From Plesiomonas sp051652165 (GTDB taxonomy: Bacteria > Pseudomonadota > Gammaproteobacteria > Enterobacterales > CAMTGL01): a DNA stretch of 64,000 bases. The notes below the pieces were generated by a model that did not search any database, was not told the origin of the DNA, and was given only the letters and a program-made list of their open reading frames with translations. Positions 23,518-32,377 of this stretch are shown one piece after another; positions within the stretch are counted from its first letter, which is position 1, and each line of letters opens with the position of its first letter. The stretch spans positions 1 through 64,000 of the forward strand of contig NZ_JBOFTR010000003.1 of NCBI RefSeq assembly GCF_051652165.1, read 5' to 3'. The position numbers and the translations under genes were made by a program.

Positions 23518-24636
23518 CTAATCAATCTGGTTGATATCTATACGATTACGTTCATCAATCATTGCCGCTTTTGCCCGAATTTTCGCTTCCAGTTCATCAA
23601 CTAAATTATCATTATCAAACCGGAATTTTTGGCGAACACCACCTTCGTAAAACCCACTTTTATTGCTACCACCTGTCACACCGATATCTGAAACTAACGC
23701 TTCACCGGGGCCGTTGACTACGCAACCAATAATAGAGACATCCATGGGTGTAATTAGGTCTTCTAAACGTTGTTCCAGTGCATTTACGGTACTTATCACA
23801 TCAAACTCTTGACGCGAACAGGTTGGGCAAGCAATAAAATTAATGCCACGAGAGCGAATTCGTAAAGATTTAAGAATATCAAAGCCTACTTTAATCTCTT
23901 CAACGGGATCGGCTGCCAGTGACACGCGCAAAGTATCACCAATACCTTCAGCAAGTAGCATACCAAGCCCGATAGCGGACTTTACTGAACCACTTCGAGC
24001 GCCTCCGGCCTCAGTAATGCCTAAATGCAAAGGTTGTTCTATTTGAGTAGCCAGTAACCGATAAGCCTCTACCGCAAGAAAAACATCAGAGGCTTTTACA
24101 CTGACTTTGAAAGCGTCAAAATTAAGGCGATTTAAAATCTCAACATGGCGTAACGCTGACTCAACTAGTGCCGCTGGGGTTGGCTCACCGTATTTTTCCT
24201 GAATGTCTTTTTCTAAAGAGCCTGCATTTACACCAATACGAATCGGAATATTTTTATCTTTAGCACAATCAACAACCGAACGAATCCGGTCTTCACGCCC
24301 AATATTGCCAGGGTTAATCCGTAAACAATCTACCCCATATTCGGCCACTTTAAGCGCAATACGATAATCAAAGTGAATATCTGCAACTAATGGAACATTC
24401 ACTTGCTGCTTTATCAGTTTAAATGCCTCTGCAGCATCCATGGTTGGTACTGAGATACGTACAATATCAGCACCTGCTCGCTCAAGTGCTCGAATTTGCG
24501 CCACTGTTGCATCCACATCAGTGGTTCGAGTATTTGTCATTGACTGCACAGAGATAGGTGCATTACCACCAACAGGAACATTCCCGACAAAAATCTGTCG
24601 GGAGTGGCGACGTTTAATCGGCGATTCTTTATGCAT
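23518..24636 (-). CDS. ispG: 4-hydroxy-3-methylbut-2-enyl diphosphate synthase (flavodoxin)
   Basis: IspG carries out the sixth step of the MEP isoprenoid pathway, reducing MEcPP to HMBPP with a [4Fe-4S] cluster. The 372-residue protein has the TIM barrel in the first two thirds. The cluster cysteines appear in CPTCSRQEFD (near 270) and IGCVVNGPGEA (near 305). It depends on the Isc machinery also encoded in this window. It is 7 bp from rodZ, so the two are co-transcribed. Confidence 0.97.
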   Translation of the reverse strand: MHKESPIKRRHSRQIFVGNVPVGGNAPISVQSMTNTRTTDVDATVAQIRALERAGADIVRISVPTMDAAEAFKLIKQQVNVPLVADIHFDYRIALKVAEYGVDCLRINPGNIGREDRIRSVVDCAKDKNIPIRIGVNAGSLEKDIQEKYGEPTPAALVESALRHVEILNRLNFDAFKVSVKASDVFLAVEAYRLLATQIEQPLHLGITEAGGARSGSVKSAIGLGMLLAEGIGDTLRVSLAADPVEEIKVGFDILKSLRIRSRGINFIACPTCSRQEFDVISTVNALEQRLEDLITPMDVSIIGCVVNGPGEALVSDIGVTGGSNKSGFYEGGVRQKFRFDNDNLVDELEAKIRAKAAMIDERNRIDINQID

Positions 24637-24643
24637 ACAGCTA

Positions 24644-25681
24644 TTACTCCGTTAAAGGTAAGCTAAAGCGAGCAACACGGCCGCTCGTAGCATAACGGCG
24701 TAGATCAACCGGTTTTCCATTGTAATCAAGGCTAACTGCGGCTGGAGCACCAATAGTTAAGCGATAAGGCTCTGTACCTGACAATGTTAATGTTGCGCCT
24801 TGCTTTTGTAAGCCACTGGTCAACTTCTTACCGGTTGCATCTTTAACTTCAAGCCAACAGTCCCCCGTAAAATGGAGTTTTAACCCTGCAGTTGCTGCCT
24901 CTGTAGTTGCAGGTATCACTTGCTCTGTGGCTGTGCTCTCTGTTGCCGCACTCAACGATGTTGAAGGCATATTTGGTGCTTGAGTAACTTGTGTGTTAGC
25001 AACAGGGGCACTTGTTTGAGTTTGAGTTTGTGTTGCTGCTATACCCGCAGTGTTCACAACCGTGCCAACTGTTGATGTCTCTGCAGCGGATGCAGATGTT
25101 GGTACAGATTCTACCTGTGCAACACTGTTTGTCGTTCCGCTCTTTTCACTGAGTTGAGCCGTAATAGGGCGACTATGTTTACTCATCTCTTCAGTGCTTT
25201 TGTCTGTATCCCCTGAAATAGAGGCTTCAAGAGGTAAACTACTGGTCATTTTGTCTACATCAGCTTGCTGTGCTTGATGATTTTGCCACCACCATAAGCC
25301 GGTTAGACTGATCACGACAAAAAGTAATACCCAAGTAAATAGCATTAACCGATTATCATGGCTACGACGCTCTTTTTTACTGGAGAAACTTTGCATCGAG
25401 ACATGTGGTGTTGGCTCTGCAGGTAATACTGCATTAATTGCTGCAACCATCTCTTTTTCAGGTAAGTTGACTAATCGTGCATATGATCGCACATAGCCAC
25501 GAATAAATGTGGGTGCTAAACCAGAGGCTAAATTATCATCTTCCAATGCACGTACAACGGAGTGTTTCAAACACAAACGCTCTGCCACTTGTGCCTGAGA
25601 ATAACCGAGTTTTTCACGCGCCTGGCGCAAACGCTGACCAGGTGTCAGCGTATTTTCATCATATTGGGCTTCAGTATTCAT
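24644..25681 (-). CDS. rodZ: Cytoskeletal membrane protein RodZ
   Basis: RodZ links MreB filaments to the elongasome and keeps rod shape. The 345-residue protein has an N-terminal Cro/CI-type helix-turn-helix (GQRLRQAREKLGYSQAQVAERLCLKHSVVRALE, about 14-46). One transmembrane helix follows (MLFTWVLLFVVISLTGLWWW, about 113-132), then a periplasmic Thr/Ala/Ser-rich linker and a C-terminal beta domain (DUF4115). It overlaps pilW by 11 bp. Confidence 0.95.
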   Translation of the reverse strand: MNTEAQYDENTLTPGQRLRQAREKLGYSQAQVAERLCLKHSVVRALEDDNLASGLAPTFIRGYVRSYARLVNLPEKEMVAAINAVLPAEPTPHVSMQSFSSKKERRSHDNRLMLFTWVLLFVVISLTGLWWWQNHQAQQADVDKMTSSLPLEASISGDTDKSTEEMSKHSRPITAQLSEKSGTTNSVAQVESVPTSASAAETSTVGTVVNTAGIAATQTQTQTSAPVANTQVTQAPNMPSTSLSAATESTATEQVIPATTEAATAGLKLHFTGDCWLEVKDATGKKLTSGLQKQGATLTLSGTEPYRLTIGAPAAVSLDYNGKPVDLRRYATSGRVARFSLPLTE

Positions 25682-26426
25682 TGGCTAAAAACTGCTGGTA
25701 GCGTTGAGATTGAGGGAACTCGCGAGCCATTTGCTGACCGTACTGATTCACAAGATTTAACGCACCTTGTTTTTTTGCTATACGGATATGCATCCATAAA
25801 CTATCAGCTGTGACTGGCAATACGCGATCATAGGTAGTAAGCATAAATTCAGCATACGTAGACCTGCCTGATTTTAGCTCATTTTCAGCTAATAACATGA
25901 GACGGGCCCCTTTTACCGGTTCGTGCTTAAGTGCACGAACAAGATAATCTTCTGCTTTTTGTTTATTACCTGCACGCATCGCACATAAGCCTAAATTCTC
26001 TAGGCTATCTGCGGTTCGGTAATAATTCGGAACACTCAATGCAGCATTGAATTGCGCTTCTGCTTGGGTATATTGACCTTGTGCACACAAAAAAGCACCG
26101 TAGTTATTGAGTATATCGCCATTTTTAGGGGATAAACGCAATGCCTTAACATAATCGAGTTCGGCATTTTTGACTTCACCAACACGCTGATGATAGTAAG
26201 CCATTGCCATGTATACCCGATAATCGTTGGGTGCAAAACTTAGCGCACGCTCTAAATTCTGTCGAGCTAAGACCATCTCGCCCTGATTCAAATACCCTAA
26301 ACCAAGATTGATGCGCGCTTGCGCGGCATCAGTCGCGTTAATGGGATCTTTATCCGCTGCCGAGCTTACACACCCTGACAGTAAAACAGAAAAAAACGCT
26401 GCATGTAATATAGGCTTTAGCTTCAT
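25671..26426 (-). CDS. pilW: Type IV pilus biogenesis/stability protein PilW
   Basis: PilW/PilF is the outer-membrane lipoprotein pilotin for the type IV pilus secretin PilQ in many gammaproteobacteria. The 251-residue protein has a signal peptide ending LLSGC and tandem TPR repeats (ARINLGLGYLNQGEMVLARQNLERAL, MAMAYYHQRVGEVKNAELDYVKAL and others). It lies between rlmN and rodZ, its usual place in Vibrio, Pseudomonas and other lineages; E. coli lacks it here. No other type IV pilus gene is visible in this window. Confidence 0.9.
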   Translation of the reverse strand: MKLKPILHAAFFSVLLSGCVSSAADKDPINATDAAQARINLGLGYLNQGEMVLARQNLERALSFAPNDYRVYMAMAYYHQRVGEVKNAELDYVKALRLSPKNGDILNNYGAFLCAQGQYTQAEAQFNAALSVPNYYRTADSLENLGLCAMRAGNKQKAEDYLVRALKHEPVKGARLMLLAENELKSGRSTYAEFMLTTYDRVLPVTADSLWMHIRIAKKQGALNLVNQYGQQMAREFPQSQRYQQFLANEY

Positions 26427-26480
26427 GCTTTATTATCGCTACCTTGCTACTATACAAACAGAAAATACAGTGTCTAACAA

Positions 26481-27602
26481 TCAGACGGATTTCACACTAA
26501 TAGGTTCACCAAGCGTTTGCTTCTTCAATACCCGCTTTGTTCGGTCAATAACCTCTCCGGCAAGTTGACCACAAGCAGCATCAATATCATCACCCCGTGT
26601 TTTACGTACAATAACGGTTAAACCATATTCCATTAACACTTTAGAGAAACGGTCAATCCGGCTATTTGAGCTACGGCCATATGGCGCTCCCGGAAACGGA
26701 TTCCATGGGATGAGGTTAATCTTACACGGTGTGTCTTTCAAGCACTCAGCAAGCTGATGTGCTTGATCAGTACTGTCGTTGATATGATCCAGCATCACAT
26801 ATTCAACCGTAACACGGCCTTGATTTGCATTCGATTTAGCTAAATAACCACGTACAGAGGCTAAAAATGTTTCGATATTGTACTTACGATTGATTGGGAC
26901 AATTTCATCACGTACATCATCTGTAGGTGCATGCAGAGAAATAGCCAGAGCCACATCAATAACATCCCCTAACTTATCTAATGCTGGAACAACGCCTGAC
27001 GTAGATAGAGTAACACGACGTTTTGATAGCCCAAATCCGAAATCATCTAACATGATCTCCATCGCAGGAATCACATTATTAAAGTTCAATAATGGTTCAC
27101 CCATCCCCATCATTACCACATTGGTAATAGGGCGCTGACCACTATGATGTGCAACAGGGCCCACCGTTTTTGCAGCGCGCCATACTTGGCCAATAATTTC
27201 AGAAACTTTTAAATTACGGTTAAAACCCTGTTGGGCCGTTGAACAAAAAGTACACTCCAAGGCACAACCGACTTGTGATGACACACATAGGGTTGCGCGA
27301 TCACTCTCAGGAATATAGACAGTCTCAACTCTTTGATCCCCAACTAACAGTGCCCACTTAATTGTACCGTCAGCAGAACGTTGTTCTTCTACAATTTCTG
27401 GCGCTCGAATTTCTGCTTTCTCTTTCAGTTTACTGCGCAACACCTTGTTGATATTGGTCATGGCATCGAAATCATCGCAGCCAAAGTGATAGATCCATTT
27501 CATGACCTGATCCGCACGGAACGGCTTTTCGCCCATTTCAGCAAAAAAAGCCCGCATGGCTTCACGGTTTAGATCTAAAAGATTAATTTTGGTGTTGGAC
27601 AT
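26481..27602 (-). CDS. rlmN: Dual-specificity 23S rRNA (A2503-C2) and tRNA (A37-C2) methyltransferase
   Basis: RlmN is a radical-SAM enzyme that methylates A2503 of 23S rRNA and A37 of some tRNAs. Start ATG 27602 (373 residues) has a GAGG site and matches the E. coli N-terminus (INLLDLNRE). The frame extends 60 codons upstream, but that part is unlike the family. The cluster motif CALECTFC, the mRNA-like GMGEPLLN and a C-terminal catalytic Cys in DIDAACGQL are present. Confidence 0.96.
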   Translation of the reverse strand: MSNTKINLLDLNREAMRAFFAEMGEKPFRADQVMKWIYHFGCDDFDAMTNINKVLRSKLKEKAEIRAPEIVEEQRSADGTIKWALLVGDQRVETVYIPESDRATLCVSSQVGCALECTFCSTAQQGFNRNLKVSEIIGQVWRAAKTVGPVAHHSGQRPITNVVMMGMGEPLLNFNNVIPAMEIMLDDFGFGLSKRRVTLSTSGVVPALDKLGDVIDVALAISLHAPTDDVRDEIVPINRKYNIETFLASVRGYLAKSNANQGRVTVEYVMLDHINDSTDQAHQLAECLKDTPCKINLIPWNPFPGAPYGRSSNSRIDRFSKVLMEYGLTVIVRKTRGDDIDAACGQLAGEVIDRTKRVLKKQTLGEPISVKSV

Positions 27603-27979
27603 AGTAGCCTCGTTATTACACGTTATGGCGTTGAAAGGAAAAACAACGGCGCTTTGCAAGCAGCAAAGGCGCGGCATTGTACAAAGTTTAGGATAGGCTT
27701 TCCACTGAGATACTAAAAAGTCTTGAACATAAAATGGTAAACCTGTGTCACTTATGCGTGATATCAATGTCGTGTTGCTCAATGATCACGGCCTAATAGC
27801 ACTACCACTATTATACTAAAGCAAAATTATATTGTTCAATTTTCATCCATATCACTCAATAAACAACAAAAAACCCCTCTGCGATATACCTTCATATTTA
27901 ATTACACACATTAAAATACTGCGCGATTTATGGCTCATCAAGATGAGATAGCGAACACGGCTCACTATCAATAATTAAA

Positions 27980-28087
27980 ATGAATATAGAACACTCTATT
28001 TTTATGGATTTATCACAAAAGAAAATGAAGAGCGCGAAAACTTATCATGTCGTTTATGAAGCACTTGGCAAATTTCATAATAAATAA
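27980..28087 (+). CDS. Possible 35-residue small protein
   Basis: An ATG-initiated ORF encodes a basic peptide (MNIEHSIFMDLSQKKMKSAK...), and a terminator-like hairpin follows 35 bp later. It has no ribosome-binding site and I recognise no family. It might be part of a small RNA gene instead. Confidence 0.22.
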   Translation: MNIEHSIFMDLSQKKMKSAKTYHVVYEALGKFHNK

Positions 28088-28121
28088 AACAACAAATAAA
28101 CAGTTAACACTCACACGAGTA

Positions 28122-28150
28122 ACATGACCGTGTCTAACGTCATGTTTTTT
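28122..28150 (+). terminator. Terminator-like hairpin in the rlmN-lysE intergenic region
   Basis: ACATGAC pairs with GTCATGT around a 10-nt loop and is followed by TTTTTTG. No confirmed gene lies upstream on this strand, which hints at an unannotated small transcript. Confidence 0.55.
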
Positions 28151-28318
28151 GTCTATCAGTAAAAAACCAAATTAGATCTTATGATAGATGGAGAACTAAG
28201 TGTGAAATAGCGTAGAGTATAAGCAGTTTATAGAGAGTGTGAAAAATATACTTTGCACGAACACCGTTATCCCATAATACCCACATGCCCATTGAAAATA
28301 CGATAAAGGATTTTCTCT

Positions 28319-28966
28319 ATGCTAAACCACTCTCTATTTTTTACATTTATATTATCGGTATTACTGTTGTTGTTAACACCAGGCCCTGTTGTCGCGCTCA
28401 TTACCGGAACAGCAGCCACACAAGGCCGATTAGTAGCATTAAAAACAGCACTAGGTACAAATGCAGCATCTTTAATTCTTATTGCGTTTTCAGCATTCGT
28501 ATTGACCGGCATTGTTTCTGTTAATAACCTTTTTTTGTCTGTTTTAGGTATTATAGGGTCTCTCTACATTGCTTACTCATCAATACAGGCTTTAATTTTA
28601 TCTGCACGAGAACAACATGAAGAGGCACATGAAAAACATTATCAGCGAAGTGGATTTTCGCATGTTTTTTTAGTGGCAATATCAAACCCTAAAGATATTC
28701 TTTTTTTTGTCTCATTCTTTCCTCAATTTATAGCGATAACAGATAACATGACAATAAGCTTAACGATATTGTCTATCGCCTGGATGATTTTAGATCTTTC
28801 TATTCTCTCAATGTATATAATAACGATCAGTTACTTTTCAACAGGAAAGTCATCGAAAATACTCGGTATTGTATCATCGCTTTCGCTTATCATTATTGCC
28901 ATAATTGGGATTATATATAACTCTCACGCATTATTAAGCAGTACACGACAACGTGCTTTACCATAA
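28319..28966 (+). CDS. LysE/RhtB-family amino-acid exporter
   Basis: This 215-residue inner-membrane protein has about six hydrophobic helices. The family signature LTPGPVVALITGTAATQGR lies at residues 19-37 and SNPKDILFFVSFFPQF near 126-141. Members export amino acids such as lysine, threonine or homoserine lactones; the substrate cannot be told from sequence. It is isolated between AT-rich spacers and unrelated to its conserved neighbours, which suggests a later insertion into the rlmN-ndk region. Confidence 0.85.
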   Translation: MLNHSLFFTFILSVLLLLLTPGPVVALITGTAATQGRLVALKTALGTNAASLILIAFSAFVLTGIVSVNNLFLSVLGIIGSLYIAYSSIQALILSAREQHEEAHEKHYQRSGFSHVFLVAISNPKDILFFVSFFPQFIAITDNMTISLTILSIAWMILDLSILSMYIITISYFSTGKSSKILGIVSSLSLIIIAIIGIIYNSHALLSSTRQRALP

Positions 28967-29352
28967 AATAAATGATTGCCACCAGGGAAAGCAAAGATAA
29001 ACAACACATTGATTTTAATACTAAAAAATCACAATAAAACGTTTCTGTGGCTAAAGAGATGAGAGATAAAAGAATAAAATGCAGTAACTCACCTAAAAGC
29101 ATGCATGAAAAATGCGTACAAAAACATATTGGCTATTTTTATTGAGTGAACCCGGTAATAAAAACAAAATATTATTTTAAGTCAGTGTGGAATGAGTCTG
29201 TTTGCTATGGTAACACAAGAATTTAGCTAATCTTTAAAAGCATACAAACCCAATGAGACTATCATGAGGCTTGTATGCTTAAGCTCTTAATATTGACAAA
29301 AAGAGAATATATCAATATCTCTTTTTGCAAAATGTATTAAGTACGAATAATT
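28967..29352. other. Intergenic region between the LysE-family gene and ndk
   Basis: AT-rich, no gene. A 10-bp stem AAGCATACAA/TTGTATGCTT with a 23-nt loop lies at 29240-29282, and the ndk terminator at 29297-29328. The first hairpin may end the exporter transcript, but it lacks a T tract. Confidence 0.5.
29297..29328 (-). terminator. Intrinsic terminator of ndk
   Basis: CAAAAAGAGA and TCTCTTTTTG form a 10-bp stem with an AT-rich interior, 25 bp beyond the ndk stop. The T-rich 3' arm serves either strand. Confidence 0.65.
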
Positions 29353-29778
29353 TTAGCGAGTGAACACTTCACTTTCTGCAAAAAAGTACGCTATTTCACG
29401 TGCAGCTGAAGCAACAGCATCAGAACCATGTACTGCATTACAACTCATGCTTTCAGCATAATTAGCACGCAACGTTCCTGCTTGTGCTTGTGCGGGATTA
29501 GTTGCCCCCATAATTTCACGATGACGACGCACAGCATCTTCACCTTCTAATACTTGAACCATAATTGGGCCTGAAGTCATAAAAGTGACTAAATCATCGT
29601 AAAACGGCTTCCCTTCATGCTCTGCGTAAAAACCGCCAGCTTGTTCTGAAGTCAAATGAAGCATCTTTGCTGCTACAATTTTCAAGCCTGCTGCTTCAAA
29701 ACGAGAGTAAATAGCGCCAATAAGATTTTTAGCAACAGCATCTGGTTTAATAATAGAGAAGGTTTGTTCAAGAGCCAT
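29353..29778 (-). CDS. ndk: Nucleoside diphosphate kinase
   Basis: Ndk transfers the gamma-phosphate of ATP to nucleoside diphosphates through a phospho-histidine. The 141-residue protein is collinear with the bacterial family: TFSIIKPDAV at 6-15, GATNPAQAQAGTLRANYA near 90-107 and the active-site His in NAVHGSD near 117. It has its own terminator and sits between rlmN and pepB, a conserved position. Confidence 0.98.
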   Translation of the reverse strand: MALEQTFSIIKPDAVAKNLIGAIYSRFEAAGLKIVAAKMLHLTSEQAGGFYAEHEGKPFYDDLVTFMTSGPIMVQVLEGEDAVRRHREIMGATNPAQAQAGTLRANYAESMSCNAVHGSDAVASAAREIAYFFAESEVFTR

Positions 29779-30098
29779 GGGTGTGATGTCCTATTTTAAA
29801 TTCATCATAATTATTATCGGAATATATACGATACGCAGCATGATGCATTGAAACAAGAAAAGTTATTTGATAATTGTGTTTATATTATTCAAACAACACC
29901 AAACTGACTTTTCGCACCTGCATAGAATACATTATACAAACATAAAATTAACGTGAACAATTAATTTAATCACATAATGTTATTTTTATTATAGAAATTA
30001 AAATAGGGTCTACGTCTAATCATATGACCCTATTTATTATGAAAATAGCAAATATCAGCACATAATAGAACACATAGTTATACTATAATGTCTATCGC
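29779..30098. other. Intergenic region between pepB and ndk
   Basis: AT-rich, about 320 bp, no gene. It should contain the ndk promoter (minus strand) and it contains the pepB terminator at 30001-30035. Confidence 0.5.
30001..30035 (-). terminator. Terminator of pepB
   Basis: AAATAGGGTC pairs with GACCCTATTT around a 15-nt loop, with A/T-rich flanks, 64 bp after the pepB stop. Confidence 0.6.
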
Positions 30099-31415
30099 TT
30101 ATACTGACATTGAATGCGTTATTTGCTCAGTACGCTTTAAGAGCAGATTTGCTAATGAGCGAACACCAATACCTGTAGCACCGACAGACCAAAGATCAGT
30201 CGCTGATTTCCGATACGTTGCCGAACAGTCAAGGTGTAACCAGTTATGCTTATAATCATTTAAGAAATGTGACAAGAAGCCTGCTGCTGTGCTTGCACCG
30301 GCAGTATATGCTGCTGTTGAGATATTGCATAAATCTGCAAAATTCGATGGTAATTGCTGACGGTGAAACTCTGCTAATGGTAAACGCCAGAATGCTTCAT
30401 GCTCTTCTTCAGCAGCGGCAAGCATTTGTTGACTAAGCTGATCATCAAAACTAAAAACAGCGTGATAGTCATTACCTAATGCTGTTTTTGCTGCACCTGT
30501 GAGTGTTGCACAATCAATAATAAGAGCTGCATTTTGCTGATCAGCATCCAGTAAGCCATCAGCTAAAACCAAACGCCCTTCAGCATCTGTATTTAAAATT
30601 TCCACCGTTTTGCCATTACGGTAGTGAATGATATCTCCTAGTTTGTAAGCACTACCACTGACCATATTCTCAGCACAACATAAATACAGTTTTACTCGCT
30701 GACTCAGACCACGAGCAATAGCCAATCCTAAAGCACCTGTTGCTAATGCAGCACCACCCATATCTGATTTCATCGAATCCATAAAACTGCTTTGCTTTAA
30801 ACTATAACCACCGGAGTCAAAGGTAATACCTTTCCCTACCAAGCATGCCATTACGGGTGCATCAGCCAGCCCTGTTGGGTTAAAATCAAGCTGCAGCATA
30901 GCGGGAATACGATCAGAACCACGACCAACAGTGTAGATCCCGTGATAACCTTGTTCACGTAAATCAGAACCAGTAATCACTTTAAAATTGATATGCTCAC
31001 CGCCTATACTTTTTAAAAAGCTTCCAGCACGTGACGCTAATTGTTGCGGGCCTAACTCTTCTGCTGACAAATTAATGGTATCACGTACCCAATCGGTACA
31101 AGTTATACGAGCAGTAAGCTCATGATGTTGATCTGCAGGTAAAGAGGGAAATGTTAGCTGACGCTCACCTTTACTTGCACGAAACCCTTGATGAAATGCC
31201 CAGCAATACTCACTCGACCACTCATCCCCTAACAAAATGACATTTCGAATCCCCTGAGAGTCTAACTTACGTGCAGCACGCTGTACAGTTTCGTACTGCT
31301 GATCACCGTTTAAGTGAATGTTGATCCCCTGCTCACTCATACTGATCAGGGCTTTTTCTCCCCAACAACGGGCCGCAGGTTCATACGATAAAAAGACAGA
31401 CATTACATCAGACAT
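30099..31415 (-). CDS. pepB: Peptidase B (leucine aminopeptidase family M17)
   Basis: PepB is a cytosolic, metal-dependent aminopeptidase acting on Cys-Gly and other short peptides. The 438-residue protein has the M17 catalytic core: GKGITFDSGGYSLK near 203, DMGGAA near 227 and the signature NTDAEGRLVLADGL near 281. It closely follows E. coli PepB rather than PepA. In E. coli pepB directly follows iscX; here a 394-bp gap with the isc terminator separates them. Confidence 0.95.
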   Translation of the reverse strand: MSDVMSVFLSYEPAARCWGEKALISMSEQGINIHLNGDQQYETVQRAARKLDSQGIRNVILLGDEWSSEYCWAFHQGFRASKGERQLTFPSLPADQHHELTARITCTDWVRDTINLSAEELGPQQLASRAGSFLKSIGGEHINFKVITGSDLREQGYHGIYTVGRGSDRIPAMLQLDFNPTGLADAPVMACLVGKGITFDSGGYSLKQSSFMDSMKSDMGGAALATGALGLAIARGLSQRVKLYLCCAENMVSGSAYKLGDIIHYRNGKTVEILNTDAEGRLVLADGLLDADQQNAALIIDCATLTGAAKTALGNDYHAVFSFDDQLSQQMLAAAEEEHEAFWRLPLAEFHRQQLPSNFADLCNISTAAYTAGASTAAGFLSHFLNDYKHNWLHLDCSATYRKSATDLWSVGATGIGVRSLANLLLKRTEQITHSMSV

Positions 31416-31809
31416 GGGGCATCCTTAGCTAAGTTTGTGTATATATTCATACTGATATGATGAAACATCAGTAAAACTGTATGCGTTAATATTCGCTATG
31501 AGTAGCACAAATCCTATAGCAGGTTGTTTATTGTTAGCATAATTTCCTGAATAATGTGACACTCTTTTGCAAGCTAACATAACACTAACAAGCCTATTAT
31601 GAGGATATATAGCACTGTTATTTGAAAATAGAGTGACTCTTTAATCATTATTATCGAAGCGACATTCTCTGTAATATAGATAACATCTATATTTAGATAT
31701 AAAAAAACCGCCTATTTTGTACTGCATCCCTAATGCCTATTATTAGAAATACAATTTAAAACGGCGGTATATTCGATCAAAAAAATCAGAAGTTCAAAAA
31801 AATAAAAAC
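31416..31809. other. Intergenic region between iscX and pepB
   Basis: AT-rich, no gene. It contains the isc operon terminator at 31701-31768. Separate transcription of pepB from a promoter here is likely, but I cannot place it firmly. Confidence 0.5.
31701..31768 (-). terminator. Terminator of the isc operon
   Basis: On the minus strand ACCGCC-GTTTT pairs at a distance with AAAATA-GGCGGT, followed by seven T (31707-31701). It lies 42 bp beyond the iscX stop. Confidence 0.6.
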
Positions 31810-32010
31810 CTAGTCGTTTTCATCCATCCAGCACAATAAAATAGCTTCGAGTATTGCCTCATTTGAGCGTTGTGGATCATCATTAAAGCCATCAAGCTCA
31901 CAGATCCAACGGTGTAAATCCGTAAAACGCACGGTTTTCGGATCGGTATCTGGATAGATATCGAGCAATGCCAGTGCGATCTCTCGGCTGTCACTCCATG
32001 TTAATTGCAT
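31810..32010 (-). CDS. iscX: IscX, regulator/iron carrier of Fe-S assembly
   Basis: IscX is a small acidic protein that binds IscS and Fe(II) and modulates the rate of cluster assembly. The 66 residues match E. coli IscX throughout, with DSREIALAL, DPKTVRFTDLHRWICEL and DDPQRSNEAILEAILL. It is the last gene of the isc operon, 27 bp after fdx. Confidence 0.95.
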   Translation of the reverse strand: MQLTWSDSREIALALLDIYPDTDPKTVRFTDLHRWICELDGFNDDPQRSNEAILEAILLCWMDEND

Positions 32011-32037
32011 ATTACACTCCCTGTTCTGTGCCGTGAC

Positions 32038-32376
32038 TCAGTTATGCTCGCGTGCATGGTTTACAGTATAACGTGGAATATCTACCACTAAATCTTCATC
32101 GGCCACACGAGCCTGACAGCTTAAGCGGCTTTCCGGTTCAAGACCCCATGCTTTATCCAGCATATCATCTTCTAGCTCATCACTTTCGGCCAGTGAATCA
32201 AACCCTTCGCGCACCACGCAATGACAGGTGGTACAAGCACAGGATTTTTCACACGCATGCTCAATTTCAATGCCGTTACGCAGTGCAACGTCAAGAATGG
32301 TTTCGCCGGCAGCAGCATCAACCACCATGCCATTAGGGCAGAGTGATTGGTTAGGTAAAAATACAATTTTTGGCAT
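32038..32376 (-). CDS. fdx: [2Fe-2S] ferredoxin of the Isc system
   Basis: This adrenodoxin-type ferredoxin donates electrons during cluster assembly on IscU. The 112-residue protein has the cluster motif CEKSCACTTCHC around residues 42-53 (ligands within C-x5-C-x2-C) and the fourth ligand in RLSCQAR near 87. It lies 1 bp downstream of hscA. Confidence 0.96.
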   Translation of the reverse strand: MPKIVFLPNQSLCPNGMVVDAAAGETILDVALRNGIEIEHACEKSCACTTCHCVVREGFDSLAESDELEDDMLDKAWGLEPESRLSCQARVADEDLVVDIPRYTVNHAREHN

Positions 32377-32377
32377 A

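Larger units (their letters stand above)
27603..28318. other. AT-rich intergenic region between rlmN and the LysE-family gene
   Basis: About 715 bp, markedly AT-rich. It should hold the rlmN promoter (minus strand) and, near 28300, the AAAGGA ribosome-binding site of the next gene. It also contains one possible 35-codon ORF and a terminator-like hairpin, listed separately. Confidence 0.6.

Noticed and set aside
27603..27782. Upstream extension of rlmN
   Set aside because: The 60 extra residues are unlike the family and the internal ATG has a proper ribosome-binding site.
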